Shown: piece after piece, positions 4,433 to 5,038 of the stretch
Layout: each line of letters begins with the position of its first letter
Position numbering within the stretch: the first letter of the stretch is position 1
Assembly (NCBI GenBank): GCA_014874425.1
Contig: JACWAG010000122.1
Location: 1-5,038, forward strand
DNA: 5,038 nucleotides
Origin: Syntrophaceae bacterium
Lineage (GTDB): Bacteria; Desulfobacterota; Desulfomonilia; Desulfomonilales; Desulfomonilaceae
Direction of reading: 5' to 3'
Made by a program: the position numbers and the translations under genes
The notes under the pieces: model-generated
Database searches by the model: none
Seen by the model: the letters and a program-made list of their open reading frames with translations, nothing else
What the model was told of the DNA's origin: nothing

Positions 4433-5038
4433 TTAATTGTGTCCGCTGTGCCACCGGAGCAAATGATTGTTGATCTTGCTCATACCAGTGTCGATCGCTA
4501 ACCCGAGAAGTCCAATGGTTACCATGCCGGCGATGATTTTGTCCGACCAAAGAAATTCTCTCGCCTCAAGGATACGGTAACCCAGGCCGTTATTCACTGC
4601 GATCATTTCGGCGACGATGACAACTATAAAAGCAACCCCAATCCCTACCCTAAGGCCTATCAGAATGTTAGGAGTGGCTGCTGGCAGGATGACTCTTAGA
4701 AAAAGGGTGACATTACTGGCGCCCAGGTTTCTCGCAGCACGAATCAGCAGAGGGTCCACTTGGCGAACTCCTGCAATGGTGTTCATGAGTATCGGAAAAA
4801 AGGCCCCTATGCTGATTAAGAAGAACGCCGGTGGATTCCCCAGCCCAAACCAAAGAATGGCCAAGGGAATATAGGCTATTGGAGGTATAGGTCTTAGTAT
4901 CTGAATAAGAGGATTGAATAAATTGTAGACTAAATTACTAAATCCCATGACGAGCCCCAGGGTTAGGGCGAGTACCGTAGCGATGGCAAAGCCGCCAAGC
5001 ACTCTATAACCACTGGCTAAAGTATCTTGCGCCAATTC
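4433..5038 (-). CDS. ABC transporter permease, NitT/TauT family, C-terminal part (5' end outside window)
   Basis: The frame enters from the right edge and ends at TAA 4433-4435, giving 201 visible residues of a family usually 250-280 long. This is an integral membrane subunit of the SsuC/TauC/NrtB type (BPD_transp_1 fold). Hydrophobic spans lie at about residues 14-33, 53-68, 71-90, 131-148 and 168-183. The cytoplasmic EAA loop, which docks on the ATPase, is at about 99-120: IRAARNLGASNVTLFLRVIL, followed by PAATPNILIGLR. The pattern AFIVVIVAEM then NNGLGYRI is typical of the family. The frame's nominal first Met would be the TTG at 5033-5035, but the codon before it is open and the N-terminal span is missing, so the real start is beyond the edge. 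It should work with the ATPase encoded downstream. A substrate-binding lipoprotein or periplasmic protein is expected further upstream but is not in the window. Confidence 0.92.
   Translation of the reverse strand, partial: ELAQDTLASGYRVLGGFAIATVLALTLGLVMGFSNLVYNLFNPLIQILRPIPPIAYIPLAILWFGLGNPPAFFLISIGAFFPILMNTIAGVRQVDPLLIRAARNLGASNVTLFLRVILPAATPNILIGLRVGIGVAFIVVIVAEMIAVNNGLGYRILEAREFLWSDKIIAGMVTIGLLGLAIDTGMSKINNHLLRWHSGHN

Noticed and set aside
4326..4550. 74-codon minus-strand frame over the permease end
   Set aside because: It overlaps the well-supported permease C-terminus in another frame and has no family resemblance.

Overview
The window looks like chromosomal DNA of a free-living, probably anaerobic bacterium. 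It carries the 3' end of a NifB-type nitrogenase-cofactor gene, an L-lactate dehydrogenase and a NitT/TauT-type ABC importer. The NifB tail style (Cys/Gly-rich end after a NifX-like domain) would fit Desulfobacterota or relatives. That taxonomic guess is inference from family resemblance only, since no marker gene is present.

Layout. (1) Bases 1-293, + strand: C-terminal part of a NifB-like protein, entering from outside the window. (2) Bases 311-1036: a decay zone. A minus-strand remnant of a DUF4143 ATPase (one nonsense codon, one frameshift) lies tail-to-tail with nifB. It is followed by a plus-strand C-terminal remnant of an ISAs1-family transposase with one frameshift. (3) Bases 1037-1472: no convincing gene, but three inverted-repeat structures. 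(4) Bases 1473-2680, + strand: a 60-codon orphan gene with a good ribosome binding site, a spacer with a perfect 10-bp stem-loop, then a full-length L-lactate dehydrogenase whose catalytic and putative fructose-1,6-bisphosphate-site residues are present. (5) Bases 2852-3217, + strand: a 121-residue soluble protein resembling the Pepco/trypsin-co-occurring (trypco) domains. (6) Bases 3218-3479: spacer between convergent genes, nothing recognisable. (7) Bases 3480-5038, - strand: an ABC ATPase (TTG start) and, upstream of it, the C-terminal 201 residues of its permease, cut by the window edge. The two are separated by an unusually long 140-bp gap.

How the genes work together. The ABC pair is one importer, and its substrate (nitrate, sulfonate, taurine or similar) cannot be fixed from these two subunits. 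The small orphan and ldh are co-directional and may share a transcript. The Pepco/trypco-like protein stands alone, without the protease or effector partner usually found with such domains, and is the most unusual intact gene here. I found no complete novel system. The best leads are that protein, the small orphan upstream of ldh with its stem-loop, and the structured gene-free stretch at 1037-1472.
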